Assembly (NCBI RefSeq): GCF_963676685.1
Contig: NC_092351.1
Location: forward strand, 38,926,733-38,990,732
DNA from: Mytilus edulis
Taxonomy: Eukaryota > Mollusca > Bivalvia > Mytilida > Mytilidae
Reading direction: 5' to 3'
DNA length: 64,000 nt
The notes beneath the pieces are model-generated. The model was not told the DNA's origin. It saw only the letters and a list, made by a program, of their open reading frames with translations, and ran no database searches. The translations under genes and the position numbers were made by a program. Below, piece after piece: positions 22,641 to 33,290 of the stretch; the first letter of the stretch is position 1, and each line of letters begins with the position of its first letter.

Positions 22641-22689
22641 TGTTACACCTAACAATATAAAAAATGTGGAAATATTATGTGTCTTTCAT

Positions 22690-23640
22690 GTTAAGTTTCT
22701 GCTCACAAGGAAGCTATTAAACAAAGAGTTCCAAATGGTGAAGTTGAAATCATCCCTTCTTAAATTTTACGGATGCCATCACGAGTTGGTTGACCGTCAT
22801 GGAATTACCGTTTCATAAAAGATATCGAATATGTTCCTTACGTCGTAACTACAATCCCCTTCCCTTTCATGAATCTGACCTACCGAATTAGACTATTTAC
22901 CGGATTTATTATCACATAAAAGAGGGACGAAAGATACCAAAGGGACAGTCAAACTCATAAATCTAAAACAAACTGACAACGCCATGGCTAAAAATGAAAA
23001 AGACAAACAGAAAAACAATAGTACACATGACACAACATAGAAAACTAAAGAATAAACAACACGAACCCCACTAAAAACTAGGGGTGATCTCAGGTGCTCC
23101 GGAAGGGTAAGCAGATCCTGCTCCACATGTGGCACCCGTCGTGTTGCTTATGTGATTACAAATCCGGTAAATAGTCTTATTCGGTAGGTCACATTCATGA
23201 AAGGGAATGGGATTGTAGTTACGACGTAAGAAACATATCCGATATCATTTGTGAAACGGTTATTCCATAACGGTCAACCAACTCGTGATGGAGTCCGTAA
23301 AATTTACAAAGGGATGATTTCAACTTCACCATTTGGAACTCTTGGTTTAATAGCTTCCTTGTGAGCAGCAAACCCTCTCTCTCTAAGCAGCATGATGGGT
23401 GCCACATGTGGAGCAGAATCTGCTACCCTTCCGGAGCACCTGAGATCATCCCTAGTTTTTTGTGGGGTTTGTGTTGCTTATTCTTTAGTTTTCTATGTTT
23501 CGTCATATGTACTATTGTTTGTCTGATTGTCTTTTTTTTTAAATTCTTAGCCATGGCGTTGTCAGTTTATTTTCGATTTATGAGTTTGACAGTCCTCTGG
23601 TATCTTTCGTCCCTCTTTTTCAATTATAAAGACTATGAAA
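22690..23640 (+). mobile_element. RT-B 3' end interrupted by another RT-B copy in reverse
   Basis: The plus copy consists of coding tail KLLNKEFQMVKLKSSLLK to DRHGITVS (22690-22818), 3' UTR to CCGGATTTATTATCACATAA (22918), and then continues at 23386 (GCAGCATGATGGGTGCCACA) to CTGGTATCTTTCGTCCCTCT (23617). The gap is filled by an opposite-strand copy. The class of RT-B is unresolved; I recognise the C-terminal signature as one found with reverse transcriptases in marine invertebrates. Confidence 0.75.
22919..23385 (-). mobile_element. RT-B 3' end (minus) nested in the plus copy
   Basis: On the minus strand it encodes LLTRKLLNQEFQMVKLKSS followed by LCKFYG and DRYGITVSQMISDMF. Its 3' UTR ends in TTTGGTATCTTTCGTCCCTC at 22919. 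It carries the UTR segment the plus copy continues with, and is 5'-truncated. Confidence 0.75.
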
Positions 23641-23767
23641 TGAATAGCGATACAAAATTGAAACTGGAGTAACAACGATGAGAGTTTTTGCATAACTTGT
23701 CTGTCGATGGTTGTGGTGTGTCATATGAAATAGCTGACACTCAGAGAAGTGATAAATGTGTCAAATA

Positions 23768-23995
23768 AAGGCAACAGTAGTATACCACTGTTCACACTCA
23801 TAAATCCATGGACAAAAAACAAAACCGGGGTAACAAACTAAACCTGAGGGAAACGCATTAACTATAAGAGGAGAACAACGACACAAAACTACAATGTAAC
23901 ACACACAGAAACGGACCAAGCATCAGACAAAATCCCACGAGAATAACAAATATAACATCAAAACCAAATACATGAATTTGGGATAGACAGACAAA
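23768..23995 (+). mobile_element. Repeat G, cleanly bounded insertion
   Basis: The duplicate at 39590 reads CAAATAGAGAGCAAT uninterrupted. Here AAGGCAACAGTAGTATACCA through GATAGACAGACAAACA lies between CAAATA and GAGAGCAAC. Its start contains the near-palindrome AACAGTAGTATACCACTGTT. Other copies: 14191 (minus), 20080, 54822. Confidence 0.8.
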
Positions 23996-24186
23996 CAGAG
24001 AGCAACGAGGATAACAGAATTAAATGCAAAGTATGTGTCCACATTGAAATAAGAATCGTCGATGTTGAATAAACTGAAGAAATCATGTATAAAACAGATT
24101 CGATCAAAACAAAATCAATGACTTGATGAATCCAACATGAGAATGATTCTTTCAAATAGTATGTCCTAATGAAGCAAAGACAACCT

Positions 24187-24520
24187 TTTTTGCTAGAAGG
24201 TGCACAACGCGGTTTAGGGTTAAATCCCAAATACATGGAGCTTTTATGTAGTCCTAATGGATGAATGAGGAATGTTTCTGATAAAGGAGAAGGATATTTG
24301 ATTGAAATTAAATGTCCATTTATGCTTGAAATATGTTTCGTAAAAGACTTTGATAAAAGTCTTTCAAAATCTCAAGTAACATTTTTTGCTTTGAACGATA
24401 ATCCATTAACCAGATAAGATTAAAAAGAAATCATGAACACTGTTTTCTAAATCAGATGTAAGAAGGAACAGTTGGACTGCAGTGATGTTATCTTTTTGTT
24501 TGGTCTGAATCTGACAGGTT
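24187..24520 (+). pseudogene. YqaJ-type (PD-(D/E)XK) nuclease remnant
   Basis: The frame from 24190 reads LEGAQRGLGLNPKYMELL, then SPNG, a stop, and DKGEGYLIEIKCPFMLE, followed by KDFDKSLSKSQVTFFALN. SPDG followed by a hydrophobic-EIKCP strand is the hallmark of the YqaJ/lambda-exonuclease-like fold, where the Asp and the E-x-K triad bind metal. Here the first acidic site reads SPNG (Asn for Asp), followed by a stop. Further family-like text (NHEHCFLNQM, LFVWS) continues in a shifted frame to about 24520. It is clearly inactive. Such domains occur in many mollusc mobile elements, so a transposon origin is likely. A shorter, more decayed duplicate lies at 39790-39930. Confidence 0.65.
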
Positions 24521-24969
24521 GTTTTTTTATTAAGTAGTCTAGGATAGCTTGGCCAAGAAACTCATTGAATTCCACCACACTCGTCTTTGTCTAAAATATT
24601 TTGAGATGATAACACATTGAAGATGAGCTCCTTTTGATCTACCAGAGGAGTGGATTTTAAAATGTAGAACTTACCTTTTTGCGTAAGTATTTGTGGTTTG
24701 TTGACATTACTTATTGCCATTATAATATGTATGACGAAAAACTTTGTAGTTTCGTTCTCATTTTCCTTTTTATCTGAAACATTATAAAAACCATATGAGT
24801 ATAGATAATGTATTTACAGCACACATGGCTCCTGGATATAAATATATTTATTAATAGTATCGGAAGCACATGACTTGTTTGTGTTTGTTTATGTTCAACA
24901 CGTGTTGATGAGCACATGGTTGCATACCTGGTTTGTTATTGTATGATTTGATTGGCTATTGTATGTCGC

Positions 24970-25480
24970 AATGCAGGTATTCTACCCGTTTGTACGAGGG
25001 TAGGATCGTGATTCTCGTGCAGAATCTCATTATAAATATAAGATATTTTTATAACCAGTTATTCGAAGTTCTGCCTTTACAGAGTAGCATACCTTCCGTT
25101 TCGTTATACACATCCCCCACCCACCCCACCCATTTTGATAGATTTAAGTTAGACAGTAATGATGTGACAAGATATATTGTAATAATAATGTATTTATTGT
25201 GTTTTGTAGATTGTTGTTGATTTTGATTTTTAGTGGGATGGAGTCCCGATACGGTGTTTTGTTATATTGAGAAAATTAAGTGATTTACTAGGAGTAATTT
25301 GATGCAGATGGATGTTTGAATGACAATTGAAATATGAATATATATGAAATGGTTTGTTGTTTGAAGAAAAATAAAGTTTAAGTGTGCTACTCACAAGGAG
25401 AGCTCATTCCTATTGTATACATGTGTTGAGTTTTATTGACTAAATAATTTATGTTCGGTTAAGCTTGGCGAATTAGAACA
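24970..25480. other. Spacer; nothing recognised
   Basis: A 95-codon plus ORF (24933-25220) has no motif and no exon borders. A C-rich CCCACCCACCCC tract lies at about 25113. Confidence 0.3.
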
Positions 25481-25486
25481 TAAAGA

Positions 25487-26240
25487 AGACAATCAACTAC
25501 AAACATCATCTGCGAAAACACTGGTTAGAGGGATGATGATATAAATTTTTGCAGGGTTCTGTAAAAGTTAATTTCTTCGATTGCCCGCTCAACTTGAATA
25601 CGGTGTTTGGCAATGTCCTTGGTGCTTGCTTCTTCTTGTAGCAAGAATTTATCTTTTGAGCCTAGATAGGGTTGAATAATCAACTTTGCTCCTCTTGACA
25701 GTAGCTCATCAACTTAAAATCCTCTGTTAGCGATGATCTCATTAGCATTCTTAAATGAATTTCAAAAATCAAGATTTTTTTCATTAATTTCCTTACCAGA
25801 AATAGATACCTCAAAAGCATAAGAAATATAACAATTGTCCCATTAAGAGCAATAACAACTGGAAACTTGTAAATGGTATGTCTCTTAAAGGACTAATAGT
25901 AGTTTCTAGGCTGTTGAATAAATATCGGTACTTCAGTGCAATCAATTATACACGATATACTCGAAAAGCACGTACTTATGTACAAAAATTGTATCCAAGT
26001 CAGAACTAGACGTGATACTGTGGTTTTTCTAACTCCAAATCTATAAGGTAAGTCTTCCTATGGTAAACCTTGCCTAAGGCGGATAAATGTCATAAAAAAT
26101 TCATTCGTCTGTGTCATTTTCTTCTTTTGAGGAGATCTGTCAGGTTCATCAGAGTCCTTGTTCCAGTATACTAGTTTGTTTACTGATGGACCAAGATATT
26201 CCCATAAACACATGAATTGTGGAACTGAAAGACCTGTTTA
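25487..26240 (-). pseudogene. Harbinger-type (DDE_Tnp_4) transposase pseudogene
   Basis: Minus-strand translation gives, in order: EYLGPSVNKLVYWNKDSDEP, KKMTQTNEFFMTFIRLRQGL, YRFGVRKTTVSRL, CIIDCTEVPIFIQQP, SFKRHTIYKF, ANRGF, VDELLSRGAKLIIQPYLGSK and KHRIQVERAIEEINFYRTLQ. This is the core of the PIF/Harbinger-like DDE_4 superfamily, which cuts and pastes DNA. The first catalytic Asp (IIDCTE) and the late Glu (HVERAI-type, here QVERAI) remain. The second Asp position (ADRGF in active relatives) is Asn. At least three in-frame stops and small deletions confirm a dead copy. No N-terminal THAP-type zinc finger could be assigned upstream. Confidence 0.75.
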
Positions 26241-27000
26241 GAAATAGAATTTAGCTGGATCTTATACCCACTTTATTGACATCAAGATACATGTATAATT
26301 ATATTTTCACTACAGTTTAATTTTAGACATCTTTGCAAGTGTACTACCTTCTCATTTATTTAATGTGAACTGAAAAAGCACAATTTCAGACATATTTTTC
26401 TTTTTATCTTTTTGTGTAGTTGCTGTATCAGTAGATGGATTTACTTGCACAGCAAAACTGTTATTTTCTGTGGTTTTGGATTTCATTGGTAAGTCATGGT
26501 ACTGGAACAAGTCAGTGAAATTTCTGTGTCAGAAATTGGTAAATCATGTATTCCATCAGCTTATGATTTAAGCAATTTCTTCTTTGTGTTTTTCTGATAC
26601 GTTTCTTAAAGGATTTGATGGTTTCTTTCCTGTTCGTACCGTATGAGCCTGAAATGTTAAATGAGATAGTTTTTAAATTCGAAAAGAAAAAAGTAGAAAA
26701 AGAGGTAGTACTCATAGAACTGTTGAAATTAAAATAAGTCAATGAATTAAATAAATTCATTTCAAAAGACAATTTTTAAAAAAATCTCATTTATAATTGA
26801 CTTTTTTAATTATCTTTTATAAAGCTCATGACATATATAATGCATTTTAGATATATAAATGTATTAATTTCTAATTATCAGGGGGGGGGGGAATAAAAAA
26901 ATACTAGAATATATTTACATACATCACGTTGATTAGCGGTGGCAGAAATTTAATCAGGTCAAATTCTGTAGAACCTCTCCCTCCAACAAAATGTTTGCTG
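26241..27000. other. AT-rich spacer with a G-run; no gene
   Basis: An 86-codon minus ORF (26512-26772) is low-complexity and unsupported. A G homopolymer sits at 26880. Confidence 0.3.
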
Positions 27001-27004
27001 CATA

Positions 27005-27145
27005 TATAAGTGTCTTTATATGACAGTTCTTGTCCATTCGTTTTTGATGCGTTTTGTTTTTTGCTTTTGCCATGTGATTATGGACTTTTCAAATTGATTT
27101 TCCTCTGAGTTCAGTATTTTTGTGATTTTACTTTTTTTTACTCTG
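27005..27145 (+). repeat. Dispersed repeat F, plus
   Basis: TATGACAGTTCTTGTCCATT, GGACTTTTCAAATTGATTTT and TCAGTATTTTTGTGATTTTA. Confidence 0.65.
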
Positions 27146-27183
27146 TCAGTTGTAAAACTCTCTATTCTTCATGCATTACTATA

Positions 27184-27834
27184 CAATTATGGCCCGTTGA
27201 AGAGGTGAATATCCAAAATTGTCAACACGAGAAGGTTATTTCATTGAGGGCGCAGCCCAAAGTGAAATAACTTTTGAGGGTTGACAATTTTGGATATTCA
27301 TCGATTCTAAGGGGCCACAATTGTTTTATTATACAGAACTAACAGTGGAAAGGCCTTTCGAACACTTAGTTACTATATTCTTTGGACTTTTTATAACACA
27401 CACAAAAATACCTTTGACGGCTTTGTGTTCTAGAATTTCTCAAATGTACAACAAACTTAAGGTAGAATCTTTTTGTAAAATATTGATGGTCCTGAAAAGG
27501 ACCTTTTTATAAGATACATCATCGGCTGCTGGCACTCTTTTCATGTCCAATGCCTTATTTCCTCTTCTCTCGGTGGGCTTCCAGTCTAACGTGAACGCTG
27601 CCATTTTGTTTATTTACGTCTGTGACGTCATTTTCATGGGAGATAACTCAAGTAAAAAACAACAAACTCAAAAGGTTATTCACCGGTGAATAATAGGGTT
27701 ATTCACCGCTGGTGGAAATTTTTAGGGTTATTCATCCTTCCTTGCAATTGAATGAAAAACAACTGAATTATTCCATGTCACGTGATAACGTTTCACCCAA
27801 TAGAATTGTTTAAAATATATGTAAGGTATAATAA
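27184..27834 (+). repeat. Foldback element FB3 with GGGCGCAGCCC apex
   Basis: Arms (27184-27247 and 27259-27323) share GAATATCCAAAATTGTCAAC and its inverse plus outer ACAATTRTGGCCC. The apex at 27248-27258 is stem GGGC, loop GCA, stem GCCC. Beyond the hairpin TTATTATAC (27326-27334) is mirrored by GTATAATAA (27826-27834). The body contains GCCATTTTG, TGACGTCA (about 27627), GGGAGATAACTC, three GGGTTATTCA(C/T)C units and CACCCAATAGAATT (27794). Confidence 0.7.
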
Positions 27835-27839
27835 TACAT

Positions 27840-28400
27840 ATTGTTCATTTTCTCAATCACTCCATTGCTTTTGGAAATCTTAATTAACAACGTGAATCAC
27901 TATTACAAGTACCATAGTTGCATCTTTCGTCACAAAATCATCCATAATTAAGGTTTTCAGCTGGTTTTAATATAAACAGTTACTATTTTATACTTCAGAG
28001 TTAGTTAAAAAAAATAAGTTATTTTAAGGTTTCTTTAGAATAAATTTGTCTAACTAAGCCAGTTAAGGCGAGATAACTCTTTTAGTAAACATTGATAATT
28101 CATGAGCGGTTTATCAGTGAATGTATTACTGCTAAAATATTGCGTTTTTATGATGATTTCAATATACATATAACATGAATAATACAACAAAAGAAGTGAC
28201 AGGGTCCAAAACAAATCTTGCTGAGGGGATATCATGGAAGAATAACCAAGATTCAAACGTATTAACCAAGAACAATGTCTTTTTAGCTAGTTCACTTAAA
28301 TGGACCTTTAGGTTGTGGAAAGGGGGGATTTTGATGAGTGTGTATATCACACTCAAGTGGCAAGATTAATGGGTTATGATCGTTTCCCGTAATTGTACGT
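27840..28400. other. Spacer; short duplicated piece only
   Basis: AGAGTTAGTTAAAAAAAA plus AAGTTATTTTAAGGTTT at about 28000 recurs at 28850 and, diverged, at 40435, marking duplicated-unit material. No gene is supported. Confidence 0.35.
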
Positions 28401-28409
28401 CGGATCATA

Positions 28410-28685
28410 TTAGGTTTTTACTTTCCTGCGGTACCACAGGAAGTTCTGTTGAGACCATCTCATATCTATCCTGAGTGGCCGGTTCTGAATTGTAACCAGT
28501 TCGAGCTTGACTGTTTTATGATACATAGTATGGCCTATGTATTCAGCGTGCATATAGAGTTTTCTGATATAGAAACTGTTAATCTTTACTCCCCTGAAAC
28601 CAAGGGGTGATGCGAATAAGACCCGACGTAATTGGGGATCATAACCCTCGTTCTCTTTAGGCTGAACCTTGAGGAACTTGAGCAT
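28410..28685 (-). CDS. Uncharacterised 91-codon ORF
   Basis: An ATG-initiated ORF on the minus strand (MLKFLKVQPKENEGYDPQLR to WYRRKVKT). It is compositionally less AT-biased and richer in charged and aromatic residues than random ORFs in this window. No family recognised, no duplicate elsewhere in the window, and no splice context. It may be a fragment of an unseen mobile-element protein. Confidence 0.25.
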   Translation of the reverse strand: MLKFLKVQPKENEGYDPQLRRVLFASPLGFRGVKINSFYIRKLYMHAEYIGHTMYHKTVKLELVTIQNRPLRIDMRWSQQNFLWYRRKVKT

Positions 28686-28847
28686 CCATTGCTACCAATG
28701 GTGCACAGATTTGTCAGTTAAATCAATCATGTCGGCATTCTGAAATCCTGTCAGACCTCGTCATTCTAAGTGAACTGTGGCCATTATTTTCACATTAGTT
28801 ATTTGTTTGTTATATTTTTGCCTGAAACTTGATTCTTTGATTAATTC

Positions 28848-29190
28848 AGAGTTAGTTAAAAAAAAAGTTATTTTAAGGTTTGTTTAGTATACTACTGTAG
28901 TGTATGTTCAAAGAGTGTACTAATGCATTTGTTAAAATGAGACTGATTTATCAGTATGTAGACAGGGTAATCAATAAATAGAACAAACCATGCTATTGAT
29001 GATTAGTCAACATAACACATGTAAAATACATATTATGAAATGAAAATGTACAATTCTTATATTCTATCCAAGGTAGGAAGTCAGATTTTATCCTATTTTC
29101 ATTTTAATAGAAAGTTTAATTGTTGTAAACTTTTTAAAATCTTTGACATATTTGAGTCTTTTGTTAATTTTTATTGTTTCATTGATAACT
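28848..29190. repeat. Segmental-duplication block upstream of 4-TM copy 4
   Basis: Matches 40433-40735: AACAAACCATGCTATTGATG, ATTAGTCAACATAACACATG, TAAAATACATATTATGAAA, and the TTGTAAACTTTTTAAAATC/TTTGACATATTTGA region. In the 40-kb unit this block runs directly into the 4-TM gene. Confidence 0.75.
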
Positions 29191-29497
29191 TAACTGGTCA
29201 CATTGATGTTCGTTTCTATTAATTTAATGATTATTTTCACTATTGCTTTTAAACCTACATCATTCGAAGCGTAAAGTATAAATGATGGTCCATAATAAAA
29301 CTATCGGTTGAATTATAGTTTTGTTGATAAGTGTAAGATTGTGTGTCTTGTAAAATTTGTAAGAATGTATGAATATACTATCACGTGTCTCTAGAGAACA
29401 AAGAAATGTACGTAATGCCTCGATGTGGAGCTGTGCTCTAGTAGAAAATACACTGAATTTTTTATATCTTCGTTATAAGAATAGTTTCTAGTAAATT

Positions 29498-29700
29498 TCT
29501 ACCGAATTAGACTATTTACCGGATTTGTAATCACATAAGCAACACGACGGGTGCCACATGTGGAGCAGGATCTGCTTACCCTTCCGGAGGACCTGAGATC
29601 ACCCCTAGTTTTTTTGGGGTTCGTGTTGTTTATTTTTTAGTTTTCTATGTTGTGTCATGTGTACTATTGTTTTTCTGTTTGTCTTTTTCATTTAAAACTT
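29498..29700 (+). repeat. RT-B 3' UTR fragment
   Basis: CTACCGAATTAGACTATTTA, GGGTGCCACATGTGGAGCAG, CCCTTCCGGAGGACCTGAG and TGTGTCATGTGTACTATTGT in order. Confidence 0.8.
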
Positions 29701-30151
29701 AAAACTTGTGTTAACCGAATTATATGAGGGCAGCTCTTGGACAAGGTTTGTAGAAATATAAACACATGTAGTGCGACATAACCCATCATGTTATATAAAC
29801 GTTATGAAAATGTATTTATAATTCTTTCGTTCTTTCTCCAGGTAACAAGATCTTGGTAACATTGAATTTCAGTCATTGATTTGTATTGATGTCAATTGGA
29901 GATATTTACTGAATTTACACAATTATTGATTCTGAAGTAGGAATAAATACTAGTAGTGAATTGTGCTTTAGTCTAATGTTTAAGATAAAGATGCATAACT
30001 CTTGAACAGAAAAGTAGAATATACCTCAACGATTTAAACAGACATGGTTTTGTATTATATTATATGACATACATCATTTAGACATCAAATTGCACGTAGA
30101 TTTGTTTGTGTTATATTTAAAGGAGTAGTCTAGGACAAAGGTAAACGAAAA

Positions 30152-30583
30152 ATGTCTAAGAGGAAATTAAATGTGTGTGTGTGTGGGACAGACTGCCTCA
30201 AGTGGTCATGTTCAATATTCTGGACACTCACTGGAATAATATTCGTTCTTGCTGCAGAACTTACACAAGGGAGTCATTGCGAGGACGAAGGCGAACAATG
30301 GCTATTGATTGCTCTTCCTATAGTGTCTGCATGTACAATGCTGATTTCAGGAATAACTATATGTTCAGGAATGGGAGTTTGTTTAAAGTCCCTTTGCTCC
30401 GTAATTTGGGCTTTAATTGGAATTGCATGTACCAGTGTGTCGTGTTATTTTATCACTATGCATTGTAAAGACATGGAAGCAGTATTGATTGGACTGGTTG
30501 TGACTGGATCCCTTACTATCTGGATAGGTGGATGTGTTATTGGACGTCTAACTACTCAAGGCGGAGGTTATAGGGAAATATAA
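30152..30583 (+). CDS. Small Cys-rich four-TM membrane protein, copy 4 (intact)
   Basis: Uninterrupted 143-codon ORF with ATG in the context AACGAAAAATGTC. Predicted spans are ~18-36 (CSIFWTLTGIIFVLAAEL), ~50-72, ~77-102 and ~110-131. Short Cys-bearing loops include SHC at 41-43 and HCKDM at 104-108. The C-terminus (TTQGGGYREI) is polar. Because first and last segments are short and hydrophilic, both ends probably face the same side. Family members at 4490, 14693 and 40737 share the layout, and this copy is the least damaged, so it is the best reference for the array. Function is unknown: I see no claudin W-GLW-C-C or tetraspanin CCG signature. Upstream sequence shares blocks with copies 3 and 5. 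Confidence 0.75.
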   Translation: MSKRKLNVCVCGTDCLKWSCSIFWTLTGIIFVLAAELTQGSHCEDEGEQWLLIALPIVSACTMLISGITICSGMGVCLKSLCSVIWALIGIACTSVSCYFITMHCKDMEAVLIGLVVTGSLTIWIGGCVIGRLTTQGGGYREI

Positions 30584-30649
30584 ACGCAAAGTGGTCTTTT
30601 TATCTCTTATTTTGTATGAATTGATATTATTAATTTGTCTCCAAGAGAC

Positions 30650-30880
30650 GTTAATTGGAATGGCGTGAACAATGATTAATAATTGCTCTTCCAATTGTGG
30701 GTGTATGTACCATGCTGTTTTTGAAGGGAATAAGTACAGGTATATGTGCGGGCCGAAAGTATCTATGAATTTTTGCCGTGTTTCTTTTTTACTAAGTATA
30801 ACAAAGTCATGGACGCCATATTGATTTGACTCGTTTTAACTAGTTCCGGGACGCTCTGGCTAAGAGGAGTTTTATACTTT
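30650..30880 (+). pseudogene. Degenerate 4-TM fragment following copy 4
   Basis: TAATAATTGCTCTTCCAATT, GCATGTACCATGCTGTTT-like text and GGTATATGTGCGGG resemble family DNA but carry stops. A parallel degenerate fragment follows copy 5 at 41135-41390, so the intact/degenerate pair was duplicated together. Confidence 0.65.
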
Positions 30881-30919
30881 ATACTGAACAGTATTTTGTG
30901 TATAAATACCTGGTATCTA

Positions 30920-31910
30920 AACTAAAATGTGTTGCTAAAAAAGTGTTTCATTCAGATTTTCTGTTTTAACTCAGCATATGAAACTATGTAATATGAAGAA
31001 AAAAAATGTGTTTTACAAAAGAAAATTATGCTTCACAAAAATATTTTTAAATCGTTATAACAAAGTAGGTTAAATAACAACATAGGGCTTATAAGTTTAT
31101 GAAATTTAACTGAGTATATACACCAAAATGTTTTAAAAAAATTAAAAAAATGAAGATTAGTCTTTGATACTTGAATAAAAATGTTATTTAGCTTTTCAAT
31201 ATTCAAAGTAACATCTTGATAGCAACCTGCATGATCACCATGCCATTGGAATTTGAGGATTAATGTCAATATATTTTGCTTCTGTGCAACAATATACACT
31301 TTCATGAACCACAACATTTATAATCTTGAAATATTTTTCTGCCTTATATGCCATGAATGTATCGTTTTGTGGAAAAAAAAGTTATGTTGGTCCAAACAAA
31401 AATGTCCCTAAAAATTAATATATTTTAGATTCTAAAAGTCACAGACTGAGTTCTATGTTTTGAAACCAGCTTTTCCGTTATTCTTAATTTTATTATTTGA
31501 ATTTGAAAAAAAAGTTTAATTTTGATATTAGCTTCAACAAATCTAGGTTATCTGTATTTTCTTAGGTAAATAATTTTTATTTGAAAGTCGTTCCTCGCTT
31601 TCAATATTCATACTTGCAGAATATGTATATTATAATTAAATATATTGAGATTTTTTTTTTACTTTTTAATAATGAGTTATGTCGTGCAAGCAAATATATT
31701 TTCAAATAATTGATTATCTTTGTTAAAAACCATTGACCTGATAATTTCCTTTAGATTTTTAGAAAATGTACAAGTAGACCAAGGTAAAAATACCAGACAA
31801 TCTTAAAATAGATTTAAAAAAGAAACAACCGCTCTTCATTTGCATGTTGGCATTGATAATTCAAATGCAAATATATTTGTAAACACGATTTGAAAGGAAA
31901 CTAGTGATTG
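30920..31910. repeat. Segmental-duplication block downstream of 4-TM copy 4
   Basis: CATATGAAACTATGTAATAT, AACATCTTGATAGCAACCTG, CATGAATGTATCGTTTTGTG, ACAAGTAGACCAAGGTAAAA and TGTAAACACGATTTGAAAGG correspond to blocks at 19950-20785 and 42195-42770. Confidence 0.75.
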
Positions 31911-31965
31911 GTTAAAAGTCTTCATGTGGCAAAGGACATGTTTTATACAGAAATTGAACAACAAA

Positions 31966-33290
31966 TAAAATTGAGAATGAAAATGAGGAATATGTCAAAG
32001 AGACAATAACCGACCAAAGAGTAAGCAACAGCATAAGGCCACCAATGGGTCTATATCGCAACGAGAACATCCCTCACCCGAAAGCGGTCATCAGCTGGCC
32101 TATGAATACAATGGTGTGCTGGTTCAGTGAAAATGGACGTCAAACTAAACTCCAAATCATACAAATGAACTAAAATTAAACAGACAATACAAGACTAACA
32201 AATGCCGGAGGCTCCTAACTTGGGACAGACGCAAAAATGCGGCGGAGTTAAATACGTTTAATAAGATTTCAACTCTAACCAATGTAAAATAAAGAAACAC
32301 ATATCAAAATAATAAACACAGTAAAACTCAGATTAAAAAGGTCCAGGTACAATGTCAGAATAAATAGCAGATGAAACTAAGCAAAATGACAATGGTACAT
32401 AAATTAACAAACGACTACTAGCAGTTATTGACATGCCAGCTCCAGACCTAGACCTCAAGTAAATATAATGAAATATTTTGTCTTCATGAAAATCAAGTAC
32501 AATCCCTCCCGTAAGATGTTAAGTATGATACCACTATAAAATATATGAGGAGAACATAACCCGTATCATGCCAAAATCTGGTTTTTGAATAAATGTGTTT
32601 ATTTCCAATACCAAGACCAAATAAGTAAATCAATATTAATACCAATAGTTATCAAAGGTATCATGATTATAATTGTGTACGCCAGACGTGCGTTTCGTCT
32701 ATAGACTCATCAGTGACGCTCATATCAAAATAATGATAAAGCCAAACAAGTACAAAGTTAAAGAGCATTGAGGATCCCAAATTCCAAAAAGTTGTGCCAA
32801 ATACGGCTAAGGTAATCTATGCCTGGGAAAGGAAAATCCTTAGTTTTTCGAAAAAAACAGGAAATTTATAAAAATGACCCCATTATTGATATTCATGTCA
32901 ACACCGAAGTGTAGACTACTGGGCTTGGCTAGTGATACCAAAATATGTAAACCTAATAACTTGACAACAGTATCGTAACTATATCCTTTTCGAATAAGTC
33001 AATTTGAAGGTTTGGTTTGCTTTGAGGTGAATGCCGAAATTGCTGTGCTTTGTTAAGATTATTACCAGAAAATATTGGATGTTTAATATATGAACGAATC
33101 AGATGTCCGAATGCTGAGTAATATTTACAAATGCTGTCATTGTTTCGAATTTAGTTAATGCTTTGCCTAGTTTGTGATATCGAAAACCCTGGTGTAATTA
33201 TTTTTCAGTAATACAGAGATTGCTTTCGTTGAAATCAAATACGTTGTTACATACATGAGCGAGTCGAACAAGTTGAGATATATAAATGTT
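31966..33290 (-). mobile_element. RT-A retroelement 3' end (coding tail plus UTR), interrupted by repeat A
   Basis: On the minus strand the coding tail begins IYISQLVRLAHVCNNVFDF near 33285, continues FRYHKL (about 33180) and ends around the KDIVTILLS-type region near 32960, with frameshifts. A ~630-bp 3' UTR follows, to TCATTTTCATTCTCAATTTTA at 31966. Repeat A (32640-32938) is inserted near the end of the coding tail. The element is 5'-truncated and dead. Confidence 0.75.
32640..32938 (+). mobile_element. Repeat A, complete copy flanked by ATACCAA duplication
   Basis: Plus strand: ATACCAA, then TAGTTATCAAAGGTATCATG through GGGCTTGGCTAGTG, then ATACCAA. The surrounding RT-A sequence rejoins when the element and one ATACCAA are removed (compare the intact tail at 37370-37400). 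No ORF and no tRNA-like A/B boxes were found. Ends are not inverted repeats, so the class is unclear. Confidence 0.8.

Larger units (their letters stand above)
23640..24960. repeat. Segmental duplication block (pair with 39450-40080)
   Basis: Shared blocks are ATTATAAAGACTATG, GTGATAAATG, GATAACAGAATTAAATGCAA, TATGTGTCCACA, GATGAATGAGGAATGTTTC-like text, and TTGACATTACTTATTGCCAT. Relative to this copy the 39.9-kb copy lacks ~370 bp (24330-24690). This copy has an extra repeat G. Confidence 0.8.

Noticed and set aside
24933-25220. 95-codon plus ORF
   Set aside because: AT-driven composition and no homologous frame in the duplicated unit.
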